This document shows positions 42,983-52,190 of a stretch of DNA of 64,000 nucleotides, piece by piece. The number at the start of each line of letters is the position of its first letter. The stretch's first letter is position 1. The stretch lies in contig SJPJ01000001.1 of NCBI GenBank assembly GCA_007859835.1, forward strand, positions 5,193,861-5,257,860, read 5' to 3'. A program made the translations under genes and the position numbers. Below the pieces are notes generated by a model. That model did no database searches. It saw only the letters and a program-made list of their open reading frames with translations, and was not told where the DNA came from. This DNA comes from Novipirellula herctigrandis (GTDB taxonomy: Bacteria; Planctomycetota; Planctomycetia; Pirellulales; Pirellulaceae).

Positions 42983-44434
42983 ATGAGTACGTCTCCGCCC
43001 CAAAGTGACTTGCCAATTGCTGGCGAAAACGCGGGCGAAAATATTGAACATTCTGCCATGCTCGAAGCTCCCGAGCATGTCCTTAGCACCCTTGAAAAAG
43101 ATGGTTCGCGCCGTTGGCTTCGGCCTCGTTTGGCAAAGGGTTTTTGGTGGAAACGACGGCGAGCGTTCGCGTACGCATTGCTCGTTTTTTTTGTGGTCTT
43201 GCCTCATATTCGGATTGGCGGCCTGCCGCCTGTGTTACTCGATATCCCGGCGCGCCATTTTACTTTACTCGGTTATACGTTTTTGGCGACGGACACGTTG
43301 CCGCTTGCGCTTGCGATGCTGTTTGGGTTATTGTCGATTGTGCTCGCTACCGCGCTGACCGGACGCGTGTGGTGTGGTTGGGCATGTCCGCAAACGGTTT
43401 ACATGGAATATGTGTTCCGCCCGATCGACCGATTGTTCGAAGGAACCAAAGGCAAAGGTGGCAAGCCTAAAGAGAAAATCGAAGGTTGGCGACGATTTGC
43501 TCGATGGGGCGTCTATTTGGTGCTTTGCGCTTTGCTTGCCAATACTTTCATCGCCTACTTCGTCGGCACCGATCGGTTATTCCAATGGATGCAAAGTTCA
43601 CCGTTCCAACATCCGGTTGCCTTCTTGGTGATGTTCGGTATGACGGGACTGATGATGTTCGATTTCCTCTATTTCCGTGAACAAACTTGTTTAATCGCAT
43701 GTCCCTACGGCCGGTTTCAGTCGGTGATGCTAGACCGGCAAAGCTTGATTGTGGCCTACGATCCAGGTCGGGGCGAACCAAGGAAGAAGGGACGACGAAC
43801 CGAGAATGATGATGCGGGCGATTGCGTTGCATGTAACCAATGTGTCGTCGTTTGTCCGACAGGGATCGATATCCGCGATGGATTGCAGCTGGAATGCATT
43901 AATTGCACCCAGTGCATCGATGCATGTGATTCGGTGATGAGCAAGGTGAACAAGCCAGCCGGTTTGATTCGCTATAGTTCTCAAGACGCTTTGGCGGGGA
44001 ATCCGCCAAAGTTGCTACGTTTGCGGACCATCGCCTATCCCGCAATCTTGGCAGTGGTTGGGATCGCTTTGTTTCTTGTTGTGTGGAACATGTCAGGATT
44101 TGACGCTCGTCCACTTCGCGACAAAGGAAGTCCGTTTACGATCCAAGACCAAAATACCATTAGCAACCGTTTTCTAATGCGATTGGTAAATCGCACGAAT
44201 GAAGCACGCGAATACACATTCGAAATAATTGAGCCTGAATCGGCGTCGCTTTATTACGTTGACACGGAAAAGCCGAAGTTGGACATCGACGAGCAAGCGA
44301 GATTTCCGTTTCGAGTCGAAGTCCCAACGAAAACATTTGGCCCATCAGGAAACGCCAATGGGAAAGTACGGGTTACGGATGATGCAGGAAACGAGCGAAT
44401 ACTGAAAATGCAACTCCTTGGACCACGAAGATGA
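42983..44434 (+). CDS. ccoG: cbb3 oxidase assembly protein CcoG (FixG/RdxA)
   Basis: A 483-residue polyferredoxin-like membrane protein. The N-terminal hydrophobic segments surround VWCGWACPQTVYMEYVF and REQTCLIACPYGRF. Two 4Fe-4S cluster motifs follow as CVACNQCVVVCP and CINCTQCIDAC. The periplasmic C-terminal domain (FxFEI-type beta strands, EYTFEIIEPESASLYY) is the Ig-like module seen in this family. CcoG reduces copper for delivery to the oxidase. It starts 114 bases after ccoP and overlaps fixH by four bases. Confidence 0.95.
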   Translation: MSTSPPQSDLPIAGENAGENIEHSAMLEAPEHVLSTLEKDGSRRWLRPRLAKGFWWKRRRAFAYALLVFFVVLPHIRIGGLPPVLLDIPARHFTLLGYTFLATDTLPLALAMLFGLLSIVLATALTGRVWCGWACPQTVYMEYVFRPIDRLFEGTKGKGGKPKEKIEGWRRFARWGVYLVLCALLANTFIAYFVGTDRLFQWMQSSPFQHPVAFLVMFGMTGLMMFDFLYFREQTCLIACPYGRFQSVMLDRQSLIVAYDPGRGEPRKKGRRTENDDAGDCVACNQCVVVCPTGIDIRDGLQLECINCTQCIDACDSVMSKVNKPAGLIRYSSQDALAGNPPKLLRLRTIAYPAILAVVGIALFLVVWNMSGFDARPLRDKGSPFTIQDQNTISNRFLMRLVNRTNEAREYTFEIIEPESASLYYVDTEKPKLDIDEQARFPFRVEVPTKTFGPSGNANGKVRVTDDAGNERILKMQLLGPRR

Positions 44435-44961
44435 AAAGTGAATCGAATCGAATCGCGAACCATAGGGCGGCTCTCCGCTGGGGTGGCTTCGTTGTCGGAC
44501 TTCTGACACTGCAAGTGATCGTCGGTGTGGTGGCAATCATTTTGGCAACCAACGACCCCTCCGCCGCTGTGCTGCCAGACTACTACGACAAAGCGTTACA
44601 TTGGGATAACCAAAAAGAGGCTGAAGCGGCGTCGCGAGAACTGGGGTGGAAGTTCACGCTGCTGGCGATGCAAGAAGGAGACAAAACGGGGATTCAAGGG
44701 CAATTGAAAGATGGGGACGGTTCACCCATTTCGATCGCATCGGGAACGCTCGAGCTTTATCATCATTCGCGCGCATCTCAAATTGACAAGATTACGTTGC
44801 CGCCAAGCAGCCAAGGAACGTTCGGAATTTCAGGTTGTTTGCCGCAGGACGGACTTTGGCAAGCCAACCTTGATGTGACCGACGCTAATGGAAAACGGTT
44901 TGTAAATTCCCAAGTCATGATGGTAAAAACGCCTGACGCATCCGTGCGCATAGGGAGCTAG
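44431..44961 (+). CDS. ccoH: FixH/CcoH family protein
   Basis: A 176-residue protein with one N-terminal membrane helix (GGFVVGLLTLQVIVGVVAIIL) followed by DYYDKALHWDNQKEAEAASRELGW, the signature of FixH. The rest is a periplasmic beta domain. FixH is needed for cbb3 assembly, probably in copper insertion along with the CcoI ATPase. It overlaps ccoG by four bases, with the next gene two bases after its stop. Confidence 0.92.
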   Translation: MKSESNRIANHRAALRWGGFVVGLLTLQVIVGVVAIILATNDPSAAVLPDYYDKALHWDNQKEAEAASRELGWKFTLLAMQEGDKTGIQGQLKDGDGSPISIASGTLELYHHSRASQIDKITLPPSSQGTFGISGCLPQDGLWQANLDVTDANGKRFVNSQVMMVKTPDASVRIGS

Positions 44962-44963
44962 CC

Positions 44964-45851
44964 GTGTTCACTCTCGGGATGGCGGTGTTTGTCGCCAGTC
45001 TAATTGGCAGTCTTCACTGTATTGGCATGTGCGGTCCGCTCGCTTTGTGGGTCACCGGTGGTGGAGCAAGCCGAGCAACGATCACTTCATACCATCTTGG
45101 TCGGCTTGCCACTTACATGATTGCGGCAGTCGCGGCCGGTATTCTAGGCGCGGCTGTTTCCTTCGGTGGTGACATGGTCGGTTTTCAATCGGCCGCGGCC
45201 AAGGTTGCAGGAATTTTGTTGGTTCTGGTAGGACTTTATCGGCTTGCACTTTTGCATCCGAGGCTGAGTGGTTTCGTGACGCCATCGAGCGGGCCGTCAA
45301 CGGTGGCTTCAGTGCTTCAAAAAGCCAAACCGTTGATCGAGCGTCGTGGTGCCAATGGCAAGGCGTTTTTGGGCGGCTTGATTACCACATGGTTGCCATG
45401 TGGATGGCTTTACCTTTTCGTTTTGGTCGCAGCGGGAACTGGCAGCGTCGTCACGGCGATGGTGGTGATGTTCGCGTTTTGGATCGGAACGCTTCCTGCG
45501 TTGACGACAATGTTGGTCGGCATCCAATCGTTGACGCCCAAGTTACGCAGTGCACTGCCGATCGCTACAAGTCTGCTACTGATCGTGACGGGACTGTATA
45601 CCGTGACCGGTCGAGCCGCAGTCGACGTGTCGACATTGGTGTCTCCGAAATTGGCTGAGGAAATTACACCAACATCGCTGATCGATTTGACAGACGAACC
45701 ATTGCCATGTTGTGCCGCTGAAGGTGCCGACGACGTCGACAGCGAATCGCTTTCCAAGGAGGAGCCCCCATGTCCTTTGTGTGTCCAAAAGTTGGAGGAC
45801 GAAATCTCTACGGCAGGTGACATCGTCGCCGAGGTCGAATCTGCGGAATGA
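44964..45851 (+). CDS. SafE/TauE-like (DsbD transmembrane-like) cbb3-associated membrane protein
   Basis: A 295-residue protein with a GTG start at 44964. Six or more membrane helices carry the family's paired-cysteine motif near the start (SLHCIGMCGPLALW) and a second conserved motif WLPCGWLYLFVLVAA, both typical of the cytochrome biogenesis group that moves copper or reducing equivalents across the membrane. A soluble tail of about 80 residues adds a CC pair and CPLC. It lies between fixH and ccoI and overlaps ccoI by four bases. Confidence 0.88.
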   Translation: MFTLGMAVFVASLIGSLHCIGMCGPLALWVTGGGASRATITSYHLGRLATYMIAAVAAGILGAAVSFGGDMVGFQSAAAKVAGILLVLVGLYRLALLHPRLSGFVTPSSGPSTVASVLQKAKPLIERRGANGKAFLGGLITTWLPCGWLYLFVLVAAGTGSVVTAMVVMFAFWIGTLPALTTMLVGIQSLTPKLRSALPIATSLLLIVTGLYTVTGRAAVDVSTLVSPKLAEEITPTSLIDLTDEPLPCCAAEGADDVDSESLSKEEPPCPLCVQKLEDEISTAGDIVAEVESAE

Positions 45852-48376
45852 ATACCGCGTCGAAAAAAAAAATGTCCCCAAATGATCCGCATGAACAGGA
45901 TCAGGAAAACAAGTCCGGCGAGACTGTCGAATGTGTCCATTGCGGATTGCCTGCACCACGACCGCGTGATGAATCCGAACCTGCGTTTTGCTGTAATGGA
46001 TGCCGCGGCGCATGGCAATTGATTCATGGTTGGGGGCTCGAGGATTTTTACTCGTTGCGAGCTTGCGAGCCGTCCGAAACCTTCGCCGACAAAAAGCAAA
46101 GTACGTTTGACGACCTCGATGATCCGAAACTACTTGCCCCTTCGGTCGTGAAAATGGTGGTTGGCCCCAATGGTGTCCAACTTGCCAAGGTACGTCTCTC
46201 GATCGGTGGACTGCATTGTGCCGCTTGCGCGTGGTTGATCGAACAAACGCCGAATCACGTGATTGGATGGTATTCGGCGGAAGTTCAGATGCATTCCCGG
46301 TCGGTGCAGTTGGTTTATGACCCCTCGGTGGTGCGGTTAAGCGAACTGGCGCGATTGCTTCACCAAATTGGTTACCGCGTTGGCCCGTTTGATACTTCGA
46401 GCGAACGAAACGCGAGTGAGCAAGAAAGCCGACGTCTGTTGGTGGATGTCGCAATCGCGGGTTTTTGTGCCGCCAATGCGATGTGGATTGCCGTGGCTCT
46501 TTATGCGGGCGCGTTTACCGGAATCGACGTATCACAACGCGAATTGCTGCGCTATGTCGGTGTCGGTCTTGGGGCGTTAGCGGTGCTCGTGCCCGGACGC
46601 ATTTTCTTTCGTGGCGCCCTAGCATCGCTTCGGATGCGGATTCCCCACATGGATCTGCCCGTGGCTTTGGGGTTATTGGCCGGATTGCTCGCCAGTGTTT
46701 ACGGGTTGTTTGTCGCAACATCGGAAATCTACTTTGATTCAATTGCGACCTTGGTTTTCTTTTTGCTGATTGGTCGATGGATTCAATTGCAGCAACAGCA
46801 CCACGCCGGCCGATCGATCGCGGCACTTTTGAATCTAACGCCCGCTGCCGCTACTCGCGTCGACGAGGGAGGCGTATTAACGCGCGTTCCTGTTCGCGAA
46901 ATTGAACTTGATGACACGGTTCAAGTTGGGCCGGGTGAGAGCATTCCGGTTGACGGGACGATTACTGTGGGGGATTCGTTTGTCGATCGTTCGTTGCTGA
47001 CCGGTGAGAGTCGTCCTATTTCGGTTTCGGTTGGGGATCAGGTTGAAGCGGGAACCGATAATCTTGAATCCGACATTCGAGTTAAGGCGACGGCTATTGG
47101 TGAAGCGACTCGGTTGGGAGAACTTTCGCAATCGGTCGCTGCTGCCGCGGCAAGCAAAACGCCGATTGTTCAGTTGGCTAACCGTATTGGTGGTTGGTTT
47201 GTAAGTGTCATCTTGGTATTGGCGGCGTTGACGGCGATTGTGTGGTGGCGGATTGATCCATCGGTTGCACTGAACCATAGTGTTGCGCTGTTGATTGTGG
47301 CTTGTCCATGTGCTTTGGCGCTTGCTACTCCGCTAGCGATTGCCGTGGCGGTTGGACGATTAGCAGAACGCCGGATCTTGGTTCGTTCTGGTGAGTCGTT
47401 GGAGCAACTTGCAAAACCAGGGACTGTCTTTTTCGACAAGACGGGCACGTTGACGGCCGGACGTATGCAAATGACCGCTTGGCTAGGGGATGATGATGTT
47501 TTGGCGGCGACCGCGGCGATTGAATCTAACGTCGCTCACCCGATCGCACGTGCGGTCGCTCAGTATGCCAAATCAAAAAATGCCGAATCACGAACGTCGA
47601 CGGACGTGAACAACCGTGTGGGCGTTGGCGTTGAAGGGACCGTTGACGGATCGCGATACATGATTGGTGGCATGAAAGTGTTGTCACCAACCGGTGTTGC
47701 TCCTTCGCAAACCCAGCAATCGAAGATTGACGAAATCCTTGCTCTAAGTTCAACGCCGATCGTGATTCTGAAGGACGGTGCTGTGGCGGCGGTGTTAGGC
47801 GTAAGCGATCCGATCCGTAGCGAAGCGAGGGATGTGATAGGGCAACTTCGCCGAGGCGGATGGAGTGTATCGATGTTGTCAGGCGACCATCCTTCGATTG
47901 TCCAATCCGTAGCAAGCGAATTGGGGGTTGCCGCTGAACATGCGTTGGGTGATCAATCGCCGGAGCAAAAACTTGCTGCCATTCAAGCGGCTAAGGGGCA
48001 CGGTCCGGTGGTGATGGTCGGCGACGGCGTCAACGATGCGGCGGCGCTAGCCGCAGCTGATGTAGGAGTGGCATTGCGGGGCGGCGCGAACGCCAGTTTG
48101 GCCGCCGCGCCAATTTTGATCGGAAATAGCCACCTTGGCGGTATCGTGACGTTGGTCAAAACCGCTCGGCGAACGTCACGGTGCATTCGCGAGAATTTTG
48201 TTATCTCCATTGGGTACAATATCATTGCGGCACTGTTAGCGATGACGGGCGTGATTAGCCCGTTGATCGCGGCAGTCCTTATGCCCATCAGTTCGCTAAC
48301 GGTCTTAACCATGACGCTTGCGATGCCCAAAGTCCAAGAAACGCAAGTCACACTCCATGCGGAGGCCAAACCATGA
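45848..48376 (+). CDS. ccoI: Copper-translocating P1B-type ATPase CcoI (FixI)
   Basis: An 842-residue P-type ATPase. The N-terminal metal-binding segment (CVHCGLPAPRPRDESEPAFCCNGCRGA) has a zinc-ribbon-like cluster. It is followed by an HMA domain with LHCAACAW near residue 120. The ion-binding motif CPC (VACPCALALATPLAI) lies in a membrane helix. The phosphorylated Asp is in FFDKTGTLTAG, and VGDGVNDAAAL marks the hinge. This places it in the copper exporters that supply the cbb3 oxidase, not in general copper resistance. Its neighbours overlap by four bases on both sides. Confidence 0.95.
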   Translation: MNTASKKKMSPNDPHEQDQENKSGETVECVHCGLPAPRPRDESEPAFCCNGCRGAWQLIHGWGLEDFYSLRACEPSETFADKKQSTFDDLDDPKLLAPSVVKMVVGPNGVQLAKVRLSIGGLHCAACAWLIEQTPNHVIGWYSAEVQMHSRSVQLVYDPSVVRLSELARLLHQIGYRVGPFDTSSERNASEQESRRLLVDVAIAGFCAANAMWIAVALYAGAFTGIDVSQRELLRYVGVGLGALAVLVPGRIFFRGALASLRMRIPHMDLPVALGLLAGLLASVYGLFVATSEIYFDSIATLVFFLLIGRWIQLQQQHHAGRSIAALLNLTPAAATRVDEGGVLTRVPVREIELDDTVQVGPGESIPVDGTITVGDSFVDRSLLTGESRPISVSVGDQVEAGTDNLESDIRVKATAIGEATRLGELSQSVAAAAASKTPIVQLANRIGGWFVSVILVLAALTAIVWWRIDPSVALNHSVALLIVACPCALALATPLAIAVAVGRLAERRILVRSGESLEQLAKPGTVFFDKTGTLTAGRMQMTAWLGDDDVLAATAAIESNVAHPIARAVAQYAKSKNAESRTSTDVNNRVGVGVEGTVDGSRYMIGGMKVLSPTGVAPSQTQQSKIDEILALSSTPIVILKDGAVAAVLGVSDPIRSEARDVIGQLRRGGWSVSMLSGDHPSIVQSVASELGVAAEHALGDQSPEQKLAAIQAAKGHGPVVMVGDGVNDAAALAAADVGVALRGGANASLAAAPILIGNSHLGGIVTLVKTARRTSRCIRENFVISIGYNIIAALLAMTGVISPLIAAVLMPISSLTVLTMTLAMPKVQETQVTLHAEAKP

Positions 48377-48540
48377 GTGTCTTGATGGTCGCACTTCCTG
48401 TTGCTTTGGCTCTCGGTGCGTCAGCCATGATCGCATGCGTTTGGTCGATCCGCCGAGGCCAGTTTGACGATTTACAATCGCCATCGGTTCGCTTGCTAGT
48501 GGATGAAAAACCGGTCGATGCGCAGAAAAAAGAGACGTAA
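48373..48540 (+). CDS. ccoS: Small cbb3 assembly protein CcoS
   Basis: A 55-residue protein read from ATG 48373, four bases inside the ccoI stop (ATGA), to TAA 48540. It has one membrane helix (VALPVALALGASAMIACVW) followed by RRGQFDDLQSPSVRLL, which matches the conserved CcoS FDDLE.P motif after the helix. CcoS is required for cofactor insertion into the oxidase and normally follows ccoI. It is short enough to be missed by length-filtered gene calling. Confidence 0.9.
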   Translation: MSVLMVALPVALALGASAMIACVWSIRRGQFDDLQSPSVRLLVDEKPVDAQKKET

Positions 48541-48552
48541 CCACGCCTGTTT

Positions 48553-48984
48553 TCAACGTTGGTGAATGTTACACGATCCGTTCTCGCAGTTTTTTCCAGC
48601 TAACTTGTATCGCCGCTTGGCGACTTGGTTGTAGAGCCATCCCCATAGAGCTGCCGTGCCGGGGAGGTGCATCGCCGGTGCAGCCAACCAGAGCAGTGGC
48701 AGGCGGCGTGACAAATATCGAACAGCATCCGCCCCACCATGCCGGTTTCCCCTGGTGTCCACCACATACATTCGGCTCATCAAATCGTCATGAGGCAAAT
48801 CTGGGTAACGCTCAGCGACTCGTGGATCGTGCAGCGAGATGTACGACAAACGAGAGCCAATTCGGTCCAATCGCTGAAGATTTCGCACTTGCGAACGGCA
48901 AAAATTGCACTCGCCGTCGTAAATGACGACATCTGAATCTGGGTTCGAATCAGGGTCCGGAAATGGGTGCGATGCGGAGGTCAT
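48553..48984 (-). CDS. DCC family thiol-disulfide oxidoreductase (DUF393)
   Basis: A 143-residue protein with the motif YDGECNFCRSQV near the N-terminus, the CxxC redox pair that defines the DCC family. Conserved later elements are LHDPRVAERYPDL and DAVRYLSRRLPLLWL. It may assist disulfide exchange or haem protein maturation. It is convergent to the cbb3 cluster, 12 bases from ccoS. Confidence 0.88.
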   Translation of the reverse strand: MTSASHPFPDPDSNPDSDVVIYDGECNFCRSQVRNLQRLDRIGSRLSYISLHDPRVAERYPDLPHDDLMSRMYVVDTRGNRHGGADAVRYLSRRLPLLWLAAPAMHLPGTAALWGWLYNQVAKRRYKLAGKNCENGSCNIHQR

Positions 48985-49152
48985 AGAATCTCAAACGGAA
49001 CGAACGCAGGTGCAAGGGCTCTTTCGGATAACCGACAATTACCGAGAAAACCAACGTGATCTACATTCTAAACCCCTCGCTAGCTCTATACTATCGAATA
49101 TGGGAAGCCTTGATCGAGCGTATCGAAAACGCCAAACCTGTGAAAAATAAGC

Positions 49153-50796
49153 ATGAACCAAGTTGAATCTCGCGTCCGCAGTGCCCGTCGCCGTTTAATG
49201 CTCGCCCAATTCGGCCGCAATCTGTGTTGGACTCTATTCGCAGCCTCGCTGGTCGCGATTATCGCTATTGCGATTCCGGCAATTCGGTCGATGGAGATCA
49301 ATTTCGAGAGCTGGACCTACAGTTGGTTAACTGGCTCGGTCGTCGTCGCGGTGATCATAGCGGCGTTGTTTGCAGCCATGACCGCTCCGTCGGTCGAATC
49401 CGTCGCGGCGGAAGTTGACCATCGATTTGGCCTTCGCGAACGACTTAGTAGTTCGCTTAGTTTGAAACCAAAGTCTCGCCAGAGTGACTTTGGTGTAGCG
49501 CTCGTTAATGACGCTGAGGCGAAGGCGGCCGAGCTCGAAGTCGCCGAACGATTTTCTCTTAGGCCTGCCAAGCTCGGTTGGTTGCCTGTGGCAATGATTC
49601 CTGTTCTTGCCATTGTGCTGTTGCTCGTTGAACCCGCAAAAAATTCGAATGCTGGGATTGTGAAGGAGACCGATTTGGCGGAGGTCAATCAAGTTAAAAC
49701 CGTCGCATCGCAGCTGAAGAAACGGATCCAGCAACAACGTCGGAAAGCCGAGGCAGAAGGATTGAAGGAAGCGGAGGTGATGTTCGAAAAGATGGAAAGT
49801 GAACTCGACAAAATCACCAAAAGTGAAAACATGGATCGCAAAAAGGCGATGATTGCACTGAATGATCTGAAGAAGGAGCTCGAAGAACGCCGCGAGCAAC
49901 TCGGTTCGCCCGACAGCATGCGAAAAGCAATGTCACAAATGAAAGGACTTCAATCAGGCCCCGCCGACAAGGTTGCCAAGTCAATTGAAAAAGGCGAATT
50001 CGGAAAGGCGGAAGATATGGTGAAACAACTAGCGAACAAGATTCGCGATGGGAAATTGTCTGATCAAGAAAAGGAACAACTCAAGAAGCAAGTCGAGCAG
50101 ATGAAAAAGCAGCTCGAAGATGCGGTAAAAGAACATGAGCAAGCCAAGAAGGAATTGGAACGAAAAATTGAGCAAGCTCGCAGAGAAGGGCGTGGCGAAG
50201 ACGCTGCGAAGATGCAGCAGAAGTTAAACCAAATGAGCCAAAAAGATGGCCAGATGCAAAGGATGCAGCAGATGGCCGAAGCGATGGGAAAAGCATCCCA
50301 AGCGATGCAACAAGGGAACGGATCACAGGCGGCGGATGCACTTGAACAAATGGCCGATCAGCTTGGCGACATGCAACAAGAGATGGAGGAACTCGAAGAT
50401 TTGCAGTCGGCACTCGATGAACTCTCGCAGTCCAAGAGCCAAATGCGTTGCGAAAAATGTGGTGGTGGCGGTTGTAAGAGTTGCCAAGGAAACGGGTTTG
50501 GCGATGGGCCTCCGGGCGAAGGGCTAGGCAAAGGATCCGGCAAGGGCGATCGCCCCGAAAGTGAAACCGATACGAATACTTACGATACCCAAGTCCGCGG
50601 GCAAGTGAAAAAGGGAAAAGCAATCATCGCTGGGTTTGCAGACGGTCCAAACCGAAAAGGGATCACGCAAGAAGACGTGAAACAATCGATCGAAGCAGCA
50701 CTCAATGAGCAGAGTGATCCGACCGAAAATCAAACGCTTCCGCGAACCGAGCGAGAACATGCGCAGCAATACTTTGACAGCTTGCGAGAGAACTAA
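49153..50796 (+). CDS. Membrane-anchored coiled-coil protein of unknown function with a DnaJ-like cysteine motif
   Basis: A 547-residue protein. Residues ~20-75 contain two hydrophobic helices (CWTLFAASLVAIIAIAIPAI and SWLTGSVVVAVIIAALFAAM). A third is near 135-155 (LGWLPVAMIPVLAIVLLLV). Residues ~165-430 are strongly charged, rich in Lys, Glu, Gln and Met, and form a long coiled coil. Then come CEKC and CKSCQGNG, which resemble half of a DnaJ zinc finger, in a glycine-rich stretch. A C-terminal ~100-residue domain follows, beginning VRGQVKKGKAIIAGFADGPN. I cannot name the function. The layout (anchor, coiled coil, zinc motif, globular tail) would suit a structural or scaffold protein in the planctomycete envelope. 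Confidence 0.7.
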   Translation: MNQVESRVRSARRRLMLAQFGRNLCWTLFAASLVAIIAIAIPAIRSMEINFESWTYSWLTGSVVVAVIIAALFAAMTAPSVESVAAEVDHRFGLRERLSSSLSLKPKSRQSDFGVALVNDAEAKAAELEVAERFSLRPAKLGWLPVAMIPVLAIVLLLVEPAKNSNAGIVKETDLAEVNQVKTVASQLKKRIQQQRRKAEAEGLKEAEVMFEKMESELDKITKSENMDRKKAMIALNDLKKELEERREQLGSPDSMRKAMSQMKGLQSGPADKVAKSIEKGEFGKAEDMVKQLANKIRDGKLSDQEKEQLKKQVEQMKKQLEDAVKEHEQAKKELERKIEQARREGRGEDAAKMQQKLNQMSQKDGQMQRMQQMAEAMGKASQAMQQGNGSQAADALEQMADQLGDMQQEMEELEDLQSALDELSQSKSQMRCEKCGGGGCKSCQGNGFGDGPPGEGLGKGSGKGDRPESETDTNTYDTQVRGQVKKGKAIIAGFADGPNRKGITQEDVKQSIEAALNEQSDPTENQTLPRTEREHAQQYFDSLREN

Positions 50797-51185
50797 CCTC
50801 GCCAAGTAGGCCGTTTCTTGCGGGCGTTGGGATGGTGCTTGATCACCAAGTGCGGAGCATCACGGCCCGATAGCTTCTTGTGCTCAGGTCGCCGACTGAG
50901 CCGAACGAGTTTGGCTCGCAGTCGCTTATCCTTGTCATATTGGTCGTCGTCCAATTCGAACTCGACCCACATGTTTTCCTGGAATGGCATTTCTTGTTCT
51001 TGTGAATTGCGATCCCAGCCTTGCCAAACGCTGCGATGGAAAAAGACATCTTCGCGATAATCTTCGGCATCGATAAAGCCAAATTCACCTTCGGGGTTCA
51101 CAAAACGAATGGTGCCTAAACGACGCTTTTGAATTCGATAGGGAATCTTCTTTTCGTCATCGTCATCGTCATCGTGTCGCCCCAT
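50793..51185 (-). CDS. Cold-shock-domain-like protein
   Basis: A 130-residue protein whose core resembles an OB-fold cold-shock domain: RRLGTIRFVNPEGEFGFIDAED gives the RNP1-like aromatic strand, and DVFFHRSVWQGW the RNP2-like strand. The N-terminus starts with six aspartates in a row, encoded by a TCGTCA-type hexamer run on the plus strand. The C-terminus is basic (KHHPNARKKRPTW), fitting nucleic-acid binding. It overlaps the convergent upstream gene by four bases. Confidence 0.75.
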   Translation of the reverse strand: MGRHDDDDDDEKKIPYRIQKRRLGTIRFVNPEGEFGFIDAEDYREDVFFHRSVWQGWDRNSQEQEMPFQENMWVEFELDDDQYDKDKRLRAKLVRLSRRPEHKKLSGRDAPHLVIKHHPNARKKRPTWRG

Positions 51186-51222
51186 TGGAATGGTGTCTCT
51201 GTGTTGGTTGTGAGGTTGGTTT

Positions 51223-51882
51223 TCAGTTTAGTTCCGCAGAGCCGGCTTGATCTTCGATGCCGACCCATCGTGCGACGGACCGCGATGTGGCTCGTCGAAT
51301 CAGTCTTGGCCACATTTGGTCGGAGTTTTCAAAAACCGCCTCGGCCGTTGCTGGAACGAGATGCCACAGTCCCGCGTCCATTTCACCTTGAAGCCGTGCC
51401 GGCTCCCATCCTAGATGCCCAATGATCAATCGGTAAGGCCCTGGTTGTTTCTTGACCAAACCTTCGAGATGCTGTTTTTGGGCAGCAACATAGATTCCAT
51501 GGCCGGTTTCTGCTTCGGCGTATTCGCTCAATTGATGAATCGCAACAATTGGACCACTCAGAGGCCCGCCAAAGTGGACCAATCCCGCTGGGGAATACTG
51601 ATCGGGCATCGGCGAAAAACTGTGATGTTGGCTCTTTGTCACACTTCCAAGCCGGTTTTCCGTCGAATCACTCGACGGACTTGCTTCATCGTCATCCAAT
51701 TGCCCACTAAGATGGCTGAGCATCGACATTAATGCCTTTGGATTTGGCAGCATTGGGCGGTTTAGCATGACTCCGATCACGGCTTCCTCGTCATCATGGA
51801 CTAGCAAACAGACGCCGCGTGCTAACACGGGATCGTCCATTAGCGACGAGGCTACCAGTAAATTTCCCGTTAAGGTTTCCAT
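51223..51882 (-). CDS. yqgE: YqgE/AlgH family protein
   Basis: A 219-residue member of the YqgE/AlgH (DUF179) family. The N-terminal GNLLVASSLMDDPVLARGVCLLVHDDEEAVIGVMLNRP is the signature region, and the middle has VHFGGPLSGPIVAIHQ. The C-terminal YRLIIGHLGWEPARLQGEMDAGLWHLVPA is the other conserved block. The family is linked in context to RuvX/YqgF in many genomes, and a ruvX gene is found 4.5 kb away. Role unknown. AlgH affects alginate regulation in Pseudomonas. Confidence 0.93.
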   Translation of the reverse strand: METLTGNLLVASSLMDDPVLARGVCLLVHDDEEAVIGVMLNRPMLPNPKALMSMLSHLSGQLDDDEASPSSDSTENRLGSVTKSQHHSFSPMPDQYSPAGLVHFGGPLSGPIVAIHQLSEYAEAETGHGIYVAAQKQHLEGLVKKQPGPYRLIIGHLGWEPARLQGEMDAGLWHLVPATAEAVFENSDQMWPRLIRRATSRSVARWVGIEDQAGSAELN

Positions 51883-52190
51883 GTCAAATCACTCAAATAA
51901 GAAGGAATTAAGCAGCTGCCAAAATGACAGTTGCGTTTCCTCGCATCTATAAAGAGGCAAGCGGCGCGCCAAAGGTGACCTGCGTTTTGAATTGTAGGGA
52001 TCAAAACCTCAGGCGGCCAAATAAAATGACGGATAGGGTGGTCGTCGCCCGGCCGAAAGGTGAGAGAATGATTTGGGTTTCGATGCAGATTGTGTCCATG
52101 GCGCTGGGTTCAAGAGCCGGGCTCAAAAATAGGCAAAAGGTTCCCCAGAACGTGACCTCATAACCAACGGCGGTAGATTCCTTGAGGAAA
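51883..52190. other. Divergent intergenic region of about 308 bases, no gene seen
   Basis: It lies between the divergent yqgE and DUF4112 genes and probably holds both promoters. Only short unconvincing open frames are present, and there is no stable long hairpin. Confidence 0.5.

Noticed and set aside
45410..46454. Two long minus-strand frames opposite the SafE-like gene and ccoI
   Set aside because: Antisense to well-supported membrane proteins. The translations are rich in Ser, Thr and Arg without domains.
48920..48960. tRNA-like GGTTCGAATC string
   Set aside because: There is no matching acceptor stem or anticodon arm, and the string is inside the DCC protein gene.
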